In this document: piece after piece, positions 39,901 to 52,000 of the stretch
Layout: each line of letters starts with the position of its first letter
How positions within the stretch are numbered: the first letter of the stretch is position 1
From: Quillaja saponaria
Taxonomy: Eukaryota; Streptophyta; Magnoliopsida; Fabales; Quillajaceae
Assembly (NCBI GenBank): GCA_029379385.1
Contig: CM055607.1
Span: 9,982,001-10,046,000 of the forward strand
Direction of reading: 5' to 3'
Length of the DNA stretch: 64,000 nucleotides
Notes under the pieces: generated by a model
Database searches by the model: none
The model's input: only the letters and a program-made list of their open reading frames with translations
Told to the model about the DNA's origin: nothing
Made by a program: the position numbers and the translations under genes

Positions 39901-42110
39901 TAACCTGCATATTCCATTGATAGTGAGACAAGACTTAATCCAATAAACAACTAGGGGGAGGGGCAAGCTGGAAATGACACAAAAACAGAATGTGGATGTT
40001 AAAAGTAGCAAAAATATACAAAGGTAAAGCGAATTTACACGAAAGGAAAAACTTAACACATAGAATAAATTAATGCCTTTTTCATCAGCATAAGATGCAT
40101 TTCTTAATTTAGGACTCTCAAATGTACAGCTCAAATCTGTAATGAACTCATTCAACTGTGAAACTGATTTGCTAGTTTCTACTACTGGCTAGTGGTCAAC
40201 AGCAGAGAGTGAAAAGGAAAGATAAACTCTAAGAACTTCAAAGTGAAAGACACACCTTAGAAGAACCTCTTGCACTACTCCCTTTGCCAGAACCACTGGG
40301 GGCAGCTTTATCTTTCGCCCTTACCAACAGAGTCAAGTTCTTTACAGTTGCAGAGACAGCAATGGCACTAATAAGGCATACAGCAGGTGTAGCAACAAGA
40401 ATTAACCGAACCATGACTCCAGCAAAATACATGCTTGTGAGACCATACATAACTATAAAGATTGTGGCATCTGATAACCGCTTGAAGCAAAAATAGAGCC
40501 CAGCAGGGAAAAGAAAAAGCAGGATATGGAAATCAAACATGAAAGATGACCAAGCTGTTGGCTGATGCTCAGAGACGGACGCAATGATAGGGATGTGGTC
40601 TTTTGCATATGTTGGATCAAGCAAGGAGTAAAACCGGCCAGTCCACGGAGAAATGTAGCCAGATGCTGTGCCTACTCCAAAAGCAATGGCACCAACACCT
40701 ACCGCACAAGTTACAGTGATCCTTAAAAACGCTTGAAACAACTTTGTGTCGCTTAGCAAATGCTTAACCCAATCTAAGAAGTAAAATACCTACACAAACA
40801 CAGAAAGTTAGTGCTGAAAGCAAATCTGCATCCTAACCTCATTGATAGACTTGCTGTTTTCCAAACAAAATTGCCTTAACAGCATTCCGTGTCAAACAAT
40901 AATCATTGTATCATATATATGGAGCAAACATTTGTCAATCGAAAAGAAATGCATCACCAATTTAGAAAAATAAAATAAGTTGAAAAGTCACCAATTCTCT
41001 AGAATTTCAACTGCTGATAGATTGTAAAAAATCAAGCCACTTGTATCACAGTTGTTCACATTAGGATGATACAAAAGAAGCTGACTTTGAATAAAAAAAA
41101 TATAGCAGTCGTCAATACTGTAATTCATTCTATAAGATAATAGAGAAATAAAAAGAAAAAAACAGAACCTGCATCAAGAAAAACACACCCATGGCAGCCA
41201 TATGCTCCCCAGACTGCACGTGCTGAAATCCCACAAACCGAATTTGCATGGCAAGCAGCATTCCCAGCACGTACATACAATTGTAGGCAACATACAGCCT
41301 CATCGAATACCTTCCCGTGATCAAAAGAACCAACACATAAAGAGGGATCAAATTAATTATAAATACATAACCACCCCATGCCGAGACCATATAAAAGTAT
41401 CCAAAAGCCGAACCCAATGCCCAAGTAAGCGACCCTGTATTAACGGCCTTCACGAACAAGTAAAATGTGAGCAATAACGCGAAAATTGCAACACCCTCAT
41501 TATCATACGACCCTGCTACCGACCTTGAAATGTAACCAGGACAAATGGCGATCAAAGCCGCCGCAACAAGGCCTGCACCCGAATCCCATATTTCTTTGCC
41601 AAAGAAATACGCAACCAGAGTGGTGTTTGATGCGAAAAACGGTGCCGTTAACACGCAGACCTCACGGATATGAACAGAAAAACTCAGAAATCGCAGAACC
41701 CAGTAAATTATAGCAGCTGTGACCATAAGACCAGGGTAGAGAGTTCCTCCTATAATGCGCCCAAGTGGATACCAACTCTCAGAATCAAACCAGTTCCAAA
41801 ACTCATAGAAACCTTTCTGGGTCAAGAACAGAGTGGTTCGGTAATTGAAGTACGGATCAAACTCATGGATCATAGACTCATAGCGAAGAACGCTAAATAG
41901 CCGAGTCATGAAAGCCAACACGTAGACTAGACATAGGATCGAAACCCTGATCAGAAGCTCCTGTTGCTTGGTCTTCAGCTTTAGGCTTTTGAGAGAGAAT
42001 ATATTATTCAACATATCTTTCTTCAAGGTCGCTGCTTGCATTGCTGCTGAAGTACTCTGGTTTGTTCGAGATTTTACACTCCCATTGACCGGCTCAACTT
42101 TCCCAACCAT
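33967..42110 (-). CDS. STT3: Oligosaccharyltransferase catalytic subunit STT3
   Basis: STT3 transfers the lipid-linked glycan to Asn-X-Ser/Thr in nascent proteins in the ER membrane. Six coding exons join in frame: 41169-42110, 40256-40789, 38880-39334, 37700-37822, 36966-37025 and 33967-34096. All have GT-AG borders and together give 747 residues. Visible hallmarks are [16 protein letters not shown] in the first lumenal loop, [28 protein letters not shown], and the catalytic WWDYG motif at about residues 574-578 in SWWDYGYQ. The conserved [17 protein letters not shown] follows. The N-terminal half is strongly hydrophobic and multi-spanning. The protein ends in the conserved [12 protein letters not shown]. 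Plants have two paralogues, STT3A (about 779 residues) and STT3B (about 735). Length and the MVGK start do not settle which this is. Intron 5 is about 2.9 kb and holds tandem repeats; intron 3 holds a LINE fragment. Confidence 0.95.
34375..34800. repeat. Two diverged copies of a repeat in STT3 intron 5
   Basis: Segments near 34375-34590 and 34610-34800 share the order GCCACTCTAAT, AGCTTTCTTGT, ATTCTAT, GGGTCAACTCAAC, TCCCAAC, TTTTGAGTC. The second is diverged from the first. They lie next to the triplicated repeat in the same intron. Confidence 0.5.
34919..35312. repeat. Three tandem copies of a ~130-bp unit in STT3 intron 5
   Basis: Units start near 34919, 35058 and 35188. Each runs GTATCAACATT, CTTATCCTA or similar, CATACTACTCTCATCTTT, TTCCAACTCAT, ATCTCAGCTTG, CACATTTCGCTACTC. 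Divergence between copies is moderate. They are direct and adjacent. Confidence 0.85.
36138..36363 (-). other. Possible decayed protein-coding fragment in STT3 intron 5
   Basis: On the minus strand, 36164-36355 reads as a Glu/Lys/Arg-rich peptide ([20 protein letters not shown], then [20 protein letters not shown]). It loosely resembles the middle of plant DUF241 proteins (an LDIC motif followed by basic RKK helices). A second Lys-rich frame lies farther along the same strand near 35900-36030 but is interrupted by a stop. It could be a decayed gene fragment or chance. I treat it as weak. Confidence 0.2.
37995..38352 (+). mobile_element. LINE reverse-transcriptase C-terminal (zf-RVT) fragment in STT3 intron 3
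   Basis: The plus strand encodes [20 protein letters not shown] followed by [16 protein letters not shown], an ICVMC pair and LFWSRLF. This is the zinc-binding region found at the end of plant non-LTR retrotransposon reverse transcriptases. After a frame change at about 38310 the expected FFAVIWNMW follows. The piece is short, has at least one frameshift, and runs opposite to STT3. It is a dead remnant without the catalytic domain. Confidence 0.8.
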
Positions 42111-43696
42111 AATTAAAAGAAAGATAATATAAATTAAGGCTCTTGAGAAAGAGATTAAGGTGTAAGACTGTCCATGGAAATTTTCTCGGGAAAATGGAAG
42201 AGAAAAATGCTGCGAAAAGTGGAGTTTTGGGCTTGTGTGACGTAAATCCCTAGGAATTAGAGCTCAGCTGAGGGAAGGTTCTGATCTAAACTGGTTCCAA
42301 CTTCCAGTTCCAGTGTGCCAACGATATGTGGATCTGATGGGTACGAAAAAGGGTCGGGTTCTTGGGATCCGATTTCAAACCGCGAAAAGCAATCCAAAAT
42401 ATACGAAGGAATCGAACGAGGTATAAAGAGTTAGAGAGGGATATGATCCTGTGCTTCCATAAGGATGCACTTGCGTCGTGTCAAAGCAATCTCAACCGTA
42501 TACATTTTGGGATATCAACGGTGATAAAATTCAAGGTAAGATTATATTAGACTTGTACCTTTTAGTACACTTCTTATGATTGGGCAATTGGATAAGCTGA
42601 AAATAACTTAAATATTTACTATTAAAAAATAATAGATAATTATAAAAAATAAAAAAAAATAAATCATTTTACTGATATATATTATCATTTAGGATAAGTA
42701 TCATTTAAGATGAGTGATTAGTTGTTTAGGTTAAGATCTATAAGCTATTAAATGGGTAAACTAAAATTATCCCTTAAACAGAAGAATTTTTTATTTTTTG
42801 CTAACACCTTAAACACAAGAACAAAAGCAAAATATTGGAGAAGAGAAAAGAGGGTACCTGTTACCATCAAAAGTGGGCCCGTTTTTCTCGGCCATTTGGC
42901 AGTTTGGCACTGTGTCGGTGGCAACCGCGTGGGACGTGTAGAACTGAGAACTGTTACTAATATTACACCTCGTGTTCTTTACTACTTGATTATAATTAGA
43001 CTAAACATTAAATTATTAAAAAAGAATTTAACAAATGTTTCAATTAGAATTTTTATTCTATATTATTTAATCTATAATTTTTTTAATTATATTTATTAAC
43101 TGTACTTAAAACACCAATTAAAAGAACAACTTATAATCTTCCACAGAAAATTCCTTAAATCTTATTATTATGCATTGTCAATGGTGAGTCCTAAGCAGCA
43201 AGCAAAGGGAGAAAGAATCTTCTTTTTCTCTCTCTCTTTATTTTTCTGGCACAAACATTTGACTTTTTATCAGGAACTCATTTTTATATAGACTACCAAT
43301 TAATTACTTATATTTTTTTAAGCTCGTTTTTTCTATTAATTAATTTATTTTTCTAAGTTCGTGTATAAATAAATAGATAGCAGAGAGTGGGAGGAAGAGG
43401 GTCAAATTCTTGTTCAAGCTTAGAGCACACCCGAAGTCCCCATTTTTAGGGAGAAAATTCATTGGGCATCGATCATTGCTTTTTTCCACCATGTTTCTTT
43501 TGTTTTCTTTTTGAAAAATCAAAAATTTTTTTTTCTCAGCCTAATTCAACTTTTGGATTTTTCCCCTTTAACATCGAACCCATTTCATACTTGTACTATA
43601 ACATTTGGAAAGATTTCTAGGTATGAGATCATAGATCTTTGTGTCGGTGGGTTTGAGAATTTGGAGTAGAAAAGGGAGGAGGTAGTATTTGAGCAG
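42111..43696. promoter_or_regulatory. Divergent intergenic region between STT3 and the LysM gene
   Basis: The two genes point away from each other across about 1.6 kb. Both promoters and leaders must lie here. A GC-richer zone near 42180-42540 adjoins STT3. CT-rich sequence near 43210-43240 and a leader near 43560-43696 adjoin the LysM gene. No clear TATA box is assigned, and no other gene is seen. Confidence 0.55.
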
Positions 43697-46600
43697 ATGT
43701 CGCCGTCAAATGGTTTGTTTAATGGAGGAGGTGGGCGTGGTGGAAATGGACGGAATTATATGGAGCACCAGGTGTCAAAGCTGGACACTCTCGCCGGCGT
43801 GGCCATCAAATATGGTGTTGAGGTAGGTGGTCTTTCGTTTTTTTTTTTTTTTTTTGGAAGTTGTGTTTGTGATTTGTTTGAGCCCGTCGTTTAATTTGAT
43901 AAGCGAGGTAGTATCTGTACAAGAAAGGCCATCATCTTTTAAAAATAGGCAAAAGATTTTGATCTGTTTAATTCTTTCAAAAGTTCAAATTCCATCGTAT
44001 ACTTTTAGCTGGATGGAATGTAGTTTTCACTACCAAAATGTGCTTCATGAGCAGTGCACCTGATCACCCTTAATAGTATCAGCAACACAGAGTACCATGA
44101 TCTTATTGGCAAATAGGCTGATCGCTGAATCTACATGATAAATTCAAGCAGATTGAACCTAGATTCATTTGCCAACAATGTAAATTCCCTCACTCTTTTG
44201 AGGGAAGTGATAAAGACGTCAAATTCACTCAGTTAGTTAATTCACCAATCATTAGTTCTTCATAACTAATCAACCAGCTCATAACTTGTAAGATTTGCAT
44301 GGAAACACAAAAATTCACTGATTATATATTCCTTTGTATATGAGATTGAAGTTAACGTACAATAACATGGAGAATGCCTAGTTTATAATTTGACTGCTGA
44401 CAAGTGACGACTGTTTTTGAGTATGCATTAAGCAAGTGTTTTCTTACCATGAACAGTTGGAGATATCAGATCTGTTATCTGGCATCAATAGACATGCTAA
44501 TTCACCAGTAATCAACACATAATTTTAATGTATTTATTTTACTTTGAGAGGATGTTAATATTGTTTTGTTATGTTTTATGGCCAGTTAGATGCTCGCATT
44601 CCTATCTTATCAGGCATACAGTAATTATTTATTTCAACTAAATAGTTGTCACCAGGCTAATCCTGGAAGTTTCTATCTATCTACCAAAAAGGCATGATTT
44701 TCTTGCTTTCTGGTTAATGATGTATTGATTTATCTTCAATAAAATTCTTTGAAATGATTTAGGTAGCCGACATCAAAAGGATGAATGGGTTAGCCACAGA
44801 TCTTCAAATGTTTGCTATGAAGACATTACGAATTCCATTGCCAGGAAGACATCCACCATCTCCCTGTCTGTCCAATGGGCATGCCAATTTGAGGTATAAT
44901 ATATTCTAATTTCTGCATAGAATTTCCTTTTCATGTATCTCTTTGCCTTTTCTCTTCATTTCATCGCTCGGAATTTTCTGATTTAGGGGAATGAGTGATG
45001 TATGCTATGGTTTAGTGGTATCATTAAGTAGTGCTTTTGTCCTATTTAACGCATCACATAAATATGATCTGCTTTTCAGGTTACAACCTGTGTCTTTTAC
45101 TGTATGAAATCATCCAATTTCCTCTCATCTCTCTCCGAAAGAGAAAACCTTCTCCTTCTCTCTCTTCTCTATCATTCTTTTTCCAAGTTTTCATTTTTCT
45201 TTCTTTGTTTCCCTTTTTCCCCGCATTTTTTTTCTCCTTTTCTAGCTTATTTTTCTTTTCTTCTTGGTTTGCTCATGGTGCTGCTCCATTCACATGCTTG
45301 ACTTCTTAATATCTTTTCCTCATTGGTGTTTCATACCCGTGATCTCATCTTCCACCCTTACTGTAAAAGGGGAAGGAGGTTCCACTAGCTGGAGACGTGC
45401 TTGGCTTTACAATACAGTCATATGTTTTCATGTGTTATATATGTTTCAATATTGGTTGTGTAATTTAGAGCAATCTTTGTAGCTATACTGGTTCAGAAGA
45501 AGGTTCAAAAGGTCATACTCATACAGTGATACTGTATTGCCTAATGCAGACAATATTTTTGTTTTTCTGTGTTACCGATACATAATGACTGTGGAATCTC
45601 GCTAATCTACTTCCTCTGATCCATAATGAGGAAAAGGAAAATCAGAAAAACAACATTAGCTTGGAATAGAAATTAAGAAGCACTAGATAAGATCACTCAA
45701 TTGGACTTACCTGACACTGAAGGAGTCACCAGAGCATCAAAAACGGTGGATAGATGGTTCACTTAGTCTTTATTTTAGCCACATGATGAATTTCATGTGA
45801 CTGAAGCAAACTGAGTTCTAGATTCTTCCTTATACTAGTTCCATTTCTAACTTCCTCAGATTTCTCCCTTCAAGACATCCTCTCTCTCTACAGTCTATCC
45901 TCACATCTGGTCTGGTCTGGTTGCTCTGTCCCTCTGCCCTACCTCTCTCTTTTTTTTTTTTACTGAAATTTCTTGTGAAATATTAGTTTATGATTTATCA
46001 TTGCCGCAACTGATATTTAAGAAAATATTTATAGTTAAATAACATTCCAAGCACTTGCATTGATTGGTGGATGGAATTGCTATGAATAGTAAATTAATTG
46101 TGATATATATGTTGTGAAAATTCATTAGGAAATTTCATTTAAAAAATATGTCAGTTGTAATAAGGAATGATTCTTAATTCCCACCAGCATTGGTTAGGAT
46201 ATACTAATAACATGTAATCTAAAGTGATACCTACTTATAGGCCTCTGACATACTCTATCAATCATTATTATATTAGTAATCACTTAAAATTGGTTTTATT
46301 ACATGTTCCCGAAGAAAGTCACCAATCACCATTCCTATAACATTTCCTATATGTATCTATTTTTGGGCCAATAAATGCTTGTGCCTCATAGCCTATACAT
46401 ACCTATAGGCTATAAGTATTTGTGTTTGGTTTGCTATTCCTTCATTGGATATCAATTTACCATTTGGCTGCTTTACCTATTCTATTTTTTTATATCAATG
46501 CTTTACCTATTCTAGAATACATAATAAACTAATTTTTCCTCAAGGTTTCAAGATTATCGTGGGTAAAGATAGCTTCTATTTCTAAAAGTTGAAGCATATT

Positions 46601-47503
46601 TCATACCCTTTAGAAGTTTGGGATCGTAGAACCTCAGGTATCTGGGTTTGGAGATGTACTTTTAATACTGAACCTTGTTCTGCTAAAACTTATTGCAGAG
46701 AGAACAGTTCTGAAAGGAAACCTCCACATCTTGGTCAATCTAATATGTTTGAATCTTTCCAATCCTTAAGATGTAAAGCACCCCAACGGAAGGCCTCTCA
46801 GGCTATGAACACTTTGCAGAACTACTACGGGATCAAATCTTCAAAACTCAAGGGTACAGATAAAGGCACAGAAATGGCTGTTTACAGAACTGGGAGTACT
46901 GATGATTTTCATGATGATTGGCTTCCCAGAGGCTCCCCAATGTCTGATTCTCCCTCAAACCATCATCACAAGTCGAGAAACTTAGTTAATGGCTTTGTGA
47001 CTGAGAATGGTCACATGCCTGAGTATAAGCGTCTTTCAGAGCATGGGGTTGGAGAAGGTGAGAAATCTGATGAGAAGTCTGTTCGTAGGCGTCAGAAGTC
47101 TGAAGTTGATAGTGGAGCGGGGACTCTGGAGAGATTGTTTGGAGAAGAAAATAGTGGTGAAAGCAGTGGTTTTTCAGCTTCGACAGGAAAGGCAGCCATG
47201 AGGGCCAAATCAGCTAGCCGAGCCATGTTGCTTGCCGAATCAGAGTCAGCTTGGTTAGATTCTATTCCAGTGGGTTTGGGAGAATCCATACTGACTGATG
47301 GCCTGGCCAGAGTTCGTAAGTCATCAAGTGCATCAAGCCTCAGAGACCAGGACAAAAATAACTCATCAACAGTATGGCCAGCTACAATGTGGAGTTTTAA
47401 ACCAGACTTGCAGGGTCTCTCAACTGCAGCCATCACAAAACCAATCTTCAATGGCATACCCATCCCTATTACTGGACGCAGGGGGAAAGCTGCCCTTGAT
47501 TAG
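43697..47503 (+). CDS. LysM-domain protein (At5g08200/At5g23130-like)
   Basis: Three coding exons (43697-43822, 44763-44893, 46699-47503) join in frame to 353 residues. One LysM motif spans about residues 24-68 (EHQVSKLDTLAGVAIKYGVE, then VADIKRMNGL and LRIPLPGRHPP). In secreted LysM proteins this fold binds N-acetylglucosamine polymers. Here there is no signal peptide and no membrane segment, so the protein is probably intracellular and the ligand is unknown. The long last exon is Ser/Lys/Glu-rich and predicted disordered. It has the conserved NYYGIKSSK, a KAAMRAKSASRAMLLAESES helix and a tail ending PITGRRGKAALD. The 46699 acceptor (TTATTGCAG) gives the expected RENSSERKPP join. The same frame can be read upstream to 46589, but that is intron. 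From memory, Arabidopsis homologues lie near succinyl-CoA ligase alpha genes, as here. Confidence 0.88.
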
Positions 47504-49032
47504 CCCAAATCATGCACATTCAGGGAATCAATTTGTTTTTTTGACACTAAAACAGTCATAATTAGCTTAAAGGTGTATATGGAAGGGTAAAAATCCTAGA
47601 AAAACAGAAAATATTACAGTTCCGATATTTATTTGAGCTGTTGCATGAGACATCATTGATCATACCCTTTTAAGGATAATTTGAAGATGTGGTGTGGCAC
47701 TGCGGCAGTTCGAAGAAAGGTGCAACAAAAAGGTATGCAGCCGGTTTTCCTTTTAATGAATGAAGTAATTGGTATACAGCCCCAGTTTGATTGGGAGTTA
47801 AAATCTAGATGTAGTATCATTGTCACATGATTGAGTCAAGTACAAGAGTCAATAAACTGTATCATGGACTTCTTAACAGAAGTCTCATTGTTGAATGTAC
47901 TCAAGATTCTTCTGCAAAGCTCATTAATAAATTCTTAATATGACCCTTGGCTTGTGATGCTTGGGGATTGTTAACATCAGTTTTATATAAGAAATTTTGT
48001 AAGAAACCTGCATTCTGTCTTTTTATGTTCCAATTAGAGTGAGCAGTATCTACCAGGTGATTAAGAATGAGATTTCATTTTGCAGTTGATGAGTGTGTAT
48101 ATTAATCAAGAAAATAAATAGATGAATGAATCCATGGCAAGCTTGCTTGACTTCTTCTTTCAGGTGAGTTACAATTATATGATGCAACAAGCTTTCATAA
48201 TAAAAATCAAGCCAACTGAGAGCTTAAATCCACTTGGCTTGTGGCAAAGTTCATCCATCCGAGTCCCAAGGCAGCTGTGCTGCTGAATTTAAATTATCCG
48301 ATTTACATTCTGAACAACATCAACTATACCAAAGTGACCAAAGCTTCTCCGGAGTCTCACAGATTAGATTGAGGCTGACACTAGATTGGGGCTGACAAAG
48401 CCCCCGTGATTCATGGGAGGCTTGTAGTCATATTCTGGGTGGCGATGATTAGGGAAGACCTATCTAACTGATAATGGTTGAAAACGTGTTGCACCAAGCC
48501 CAAAGGCTATTTGTGGTGCAAATAACCCTTGCCAATCGTGCTGCGAAAAACTGTCTAACAAAAGCAAGAAAAAAACAGATCAAAGCATGACCCACCTTTA
48601 TTATATTTATATATTTACATTTTAAGGATATCATGTTCAAATGGGATATTTGGTAATCAACTAATCACAATTGGAAAGCATGAGGTTTTCAAATTGAATA
48701 GAAAGACAATTCTTAAAGGAAAATCACTCTCATTAATAACTATGGAACATTTTTCTTCATCACAATCAAGTATCAACCACATGAAACTATGAAAGAGAAA
48801 TGCTGGTCAATCATAGCGAGAATATAAGATTTTAAATTATTTGACAATTTACTGTGCAAGAGAACCAATACTACTGTTAACGTATCAAAAGAATCTCATT
48901 CAAATTTCTCGAAAACTCAAACATGCAACCCCTCAAAAAAAGAAAAGAAAAAGGAATCCGAACTACATCCTTTTGTGTTAATATTGTTATGGACATGCAA
49001 AACCAAATTCCGAAATGGTCAAATTTTTCGAA
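47504..49032. other. Convergent 3' regions of the LysM and succinyl-CoA ligase loci
   Basis: The stretch lies between two converging loci. It should contain the LysM 3' untranslated region. I see no gene, RNA or notable repeat. Confidence 0.5.
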
Positions 49033-52000
49033 TTATAGCACAAGGCCCCTCTGCTTGAAAACATCTAGCACGGCAACTCCAATTTTTGCGGGAGACTCTA
49101 CAACTGTAACCGCAGCTTCTCTGAGGATCTTAATTTTGTCTTGAGCTGTGCCCTTCCCTCCTGACACAATAGCTGCACATGCAAAAACAAGTAAATTATG
49201 ATTTACAGTTAAGACTCTTGAGTTATTCGGAGCCACAAGCTAAACAAAACATATCCAGTCAGAATGAAACCTCTATCTAGTTCAACTACCAATAGCATAA
49301 CATGCAGATGACTGAGTGCTAAACTAAATATCAATAAGGGTTTGGCTGCATGGATTCTTTTTTAATTACTATATGTTAAGCTCATAGTATTATATACTTT
49401 CTCAAACTTCCAAATATACCCAGCTCACTTTCCAGCATCACTAAAATCATTCTCTGAACAATCAAAACACATAAACTAAGGAAAATATTAAAATCGAATT
49501 CTCCAGATAAGCGCAGTGCAATAAAATAGCCTGTTGTGTCGTGACCTTACACATGCCATGCTAACAAAGAAATGAAAGGCCATTTGGATGCCTTTTTGTT
49601 TTTTTTTTCTTGACAGACTAAGGGTCACAAAGCCTTAGGACTACAGCATACTTGCAGTAAAAATTCGAAAACATCTTATGTTGTCTCCTGCAAAAGGAGT
49701 TCCTATAGCTACTACCTCTTGCATATTTTATCAAGACATAACATAAAGGGTATTTGTTTCCAAGCATATATACTCAAAGTTGATTGTATCTTACATCCAG
49801 CATGACCCATACAACAACCAGGGGGAGCAGTCAGTCCAGCAATGAATGCAACAATAGGCTTCTGAGTCCCACTTTCCTGAATCATCAGTCACACTATTGG
49901 TTTAACAACTCATACAGACAATAATGGTAAAACATTCCTTAAATTGGATTCTATTTGTATTAGGTTGTCGAAAAACAACGAAACAAAGCTACTTCAAGCA
50001 AAATGACAAGCTGAAGGCCTAGGCCATGATTCACATGGCCTATACCAAAAGCGAATTATTAAGCCATAAAAAAATGAATCTGATGTGTTTCTTTAAACTC
50101 CATCCTAACTAAGCCATGACAGTATTGGAAGACATCTGATATACTTTTAAAACATACTGGTCAATATATCTATCTTTAGCTAGCCATAAACAATAACAAT
50201 ATCAATGGAAAAGTAATGCATTGGAGCTACTTTAAAAGACAAACCTTTATTAGTGCAGCAGCATCCTCTTCTGCAGTTCCACCTATTTCTCCAATGAGAA
50301 TGATACCAGGAGTACAAGTAATCAGTATCAGAAATCTTTTTATGATCATCAGTAGTAAAATTATTGGATGACAACAGCTGGATGGCTGCACATACTTCCT
50401 TTTTCAAATTCATTGACCTGTACATTTCACAATTTAATAAAATGGTAGAAAGAAACAGAACTGGAGACAGTAACTAGTATGAATTAACAAACTAGATACG
50501 GAGCTTCAACGTATAAGTGGATAGTGGCCTGGAATACTTAAAAGTACTCCCCATTTGATACCTTGGTAAAAAAGGATCACCCAGCCTCATAACCCCGTAC
50601 CTTAACCAACAGTGAAACATGATCAACATATCATTCCATAGCTTTCATTTTAATGAAATACTGTGGCAGAATCATATATATATAAAACAAAAAAGTGAAA
50701 ATAAATAGATTACCTTCTGTCTGATGATCTGATAGAAACTTCTCAATGCAGTCAACAAAGTTTGTCCTGTTAAAAGGATCACCCCTATACCTACACAAGT
50801 GGATTGTCCAAGGCCAACAGCTGTTGTTTGGAAAACCTGAATAGTAAAACAACAAACACAGTTATATCTAGAAATCCTATGTGATTAGCACTACAATTAT
50901 CCCTAGACATCAAAAGATAGAATGGAGGCAAAATTGCTAACGGCCATAAGAATTTTGGTTCATGTTTGATAATACACATGCATCCATTCCTTTGAAAGCT
51001 CCCATTCGCATTAAAAAAGGGTTTAGTATATGTATAATTTTCAGAAAAATAAGCAAGTAAATAATTCGGCACACACAAAAAAAGTAAATATAATGCTTTT
51101 ATGGATTTACACTGCTGTTAGAAAAATCAGGAAGAAAATAATTTGACAAAGGGTCTCTTAAAATTTACAGGAACATGAAACCACAAGAGGAACAGCACAA
51201 TGTCTAAGAAAAGAGTTACAACATAGACAAAACAGTTGTAGTAGAATTATTTTTCTAACCCACGACCAGGCTACTATATACGGGGCATACAATTTGGTGC
51301 TCAAAAGATTTATTTTTGTGGTGTAAAACGTCATTCTATTCTTAGCTTTATTAGAGATGAAAAACCAATCAAAATCAAGTTACAAAAACAAAAATTAATC
51401 CCTTGATAGCAGCATAACAATACTATGGTCCTATCAAAGGTCTTCTTCTCACTTCAGAATTAGGAACTCACCACTTCATAGGTCAAGGTACCAGATCGAG
51501 AAACAATTCCTATGCGACCCGGCTTATGAATGTACCCAGGCATGATTCCGATTTTGCATTCTCCAGGTTTGATAATACCAGGGCAGTTTGGACCAATCAA
51601 CCAAGTTTTAGATTGCCTGTTAAGAGCAGCTTTCATTCGTACCTAAAATTAATAAACATTAACTACAGCACCACTTCACACAGCAATAGGAAGCAATAAC
51701 CAAACTTCAAATTTCACTTCTGTGAACAGCTTAATACCCATCTGTGCTAATTATGCACATATTTCTTAGGACCTTTCAATCCAAGCACATGCACATTTTT
51801 ATTATGTTATAACATAGATGCAGAGACACAATGATACACTATACAAAATAATGTCAATCATCCAGATAAGGATGTACATGTAATTACAATAGAATTGGTC
51901 TCATGTACAGATAAAAATATGAAAAAAAATATAGAATGCTAGCTACATTAATGCACATGGAAGTTTCTATTCTGATTCCTAAACATGTATTTCATGATTT

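Noticed and set aside
46589..46698. Upstream extension of the last LysM exon
   Set aside because: A CAG acceptor at 46698 and the phase of exon 2 give the conserved join; the extension is intron.
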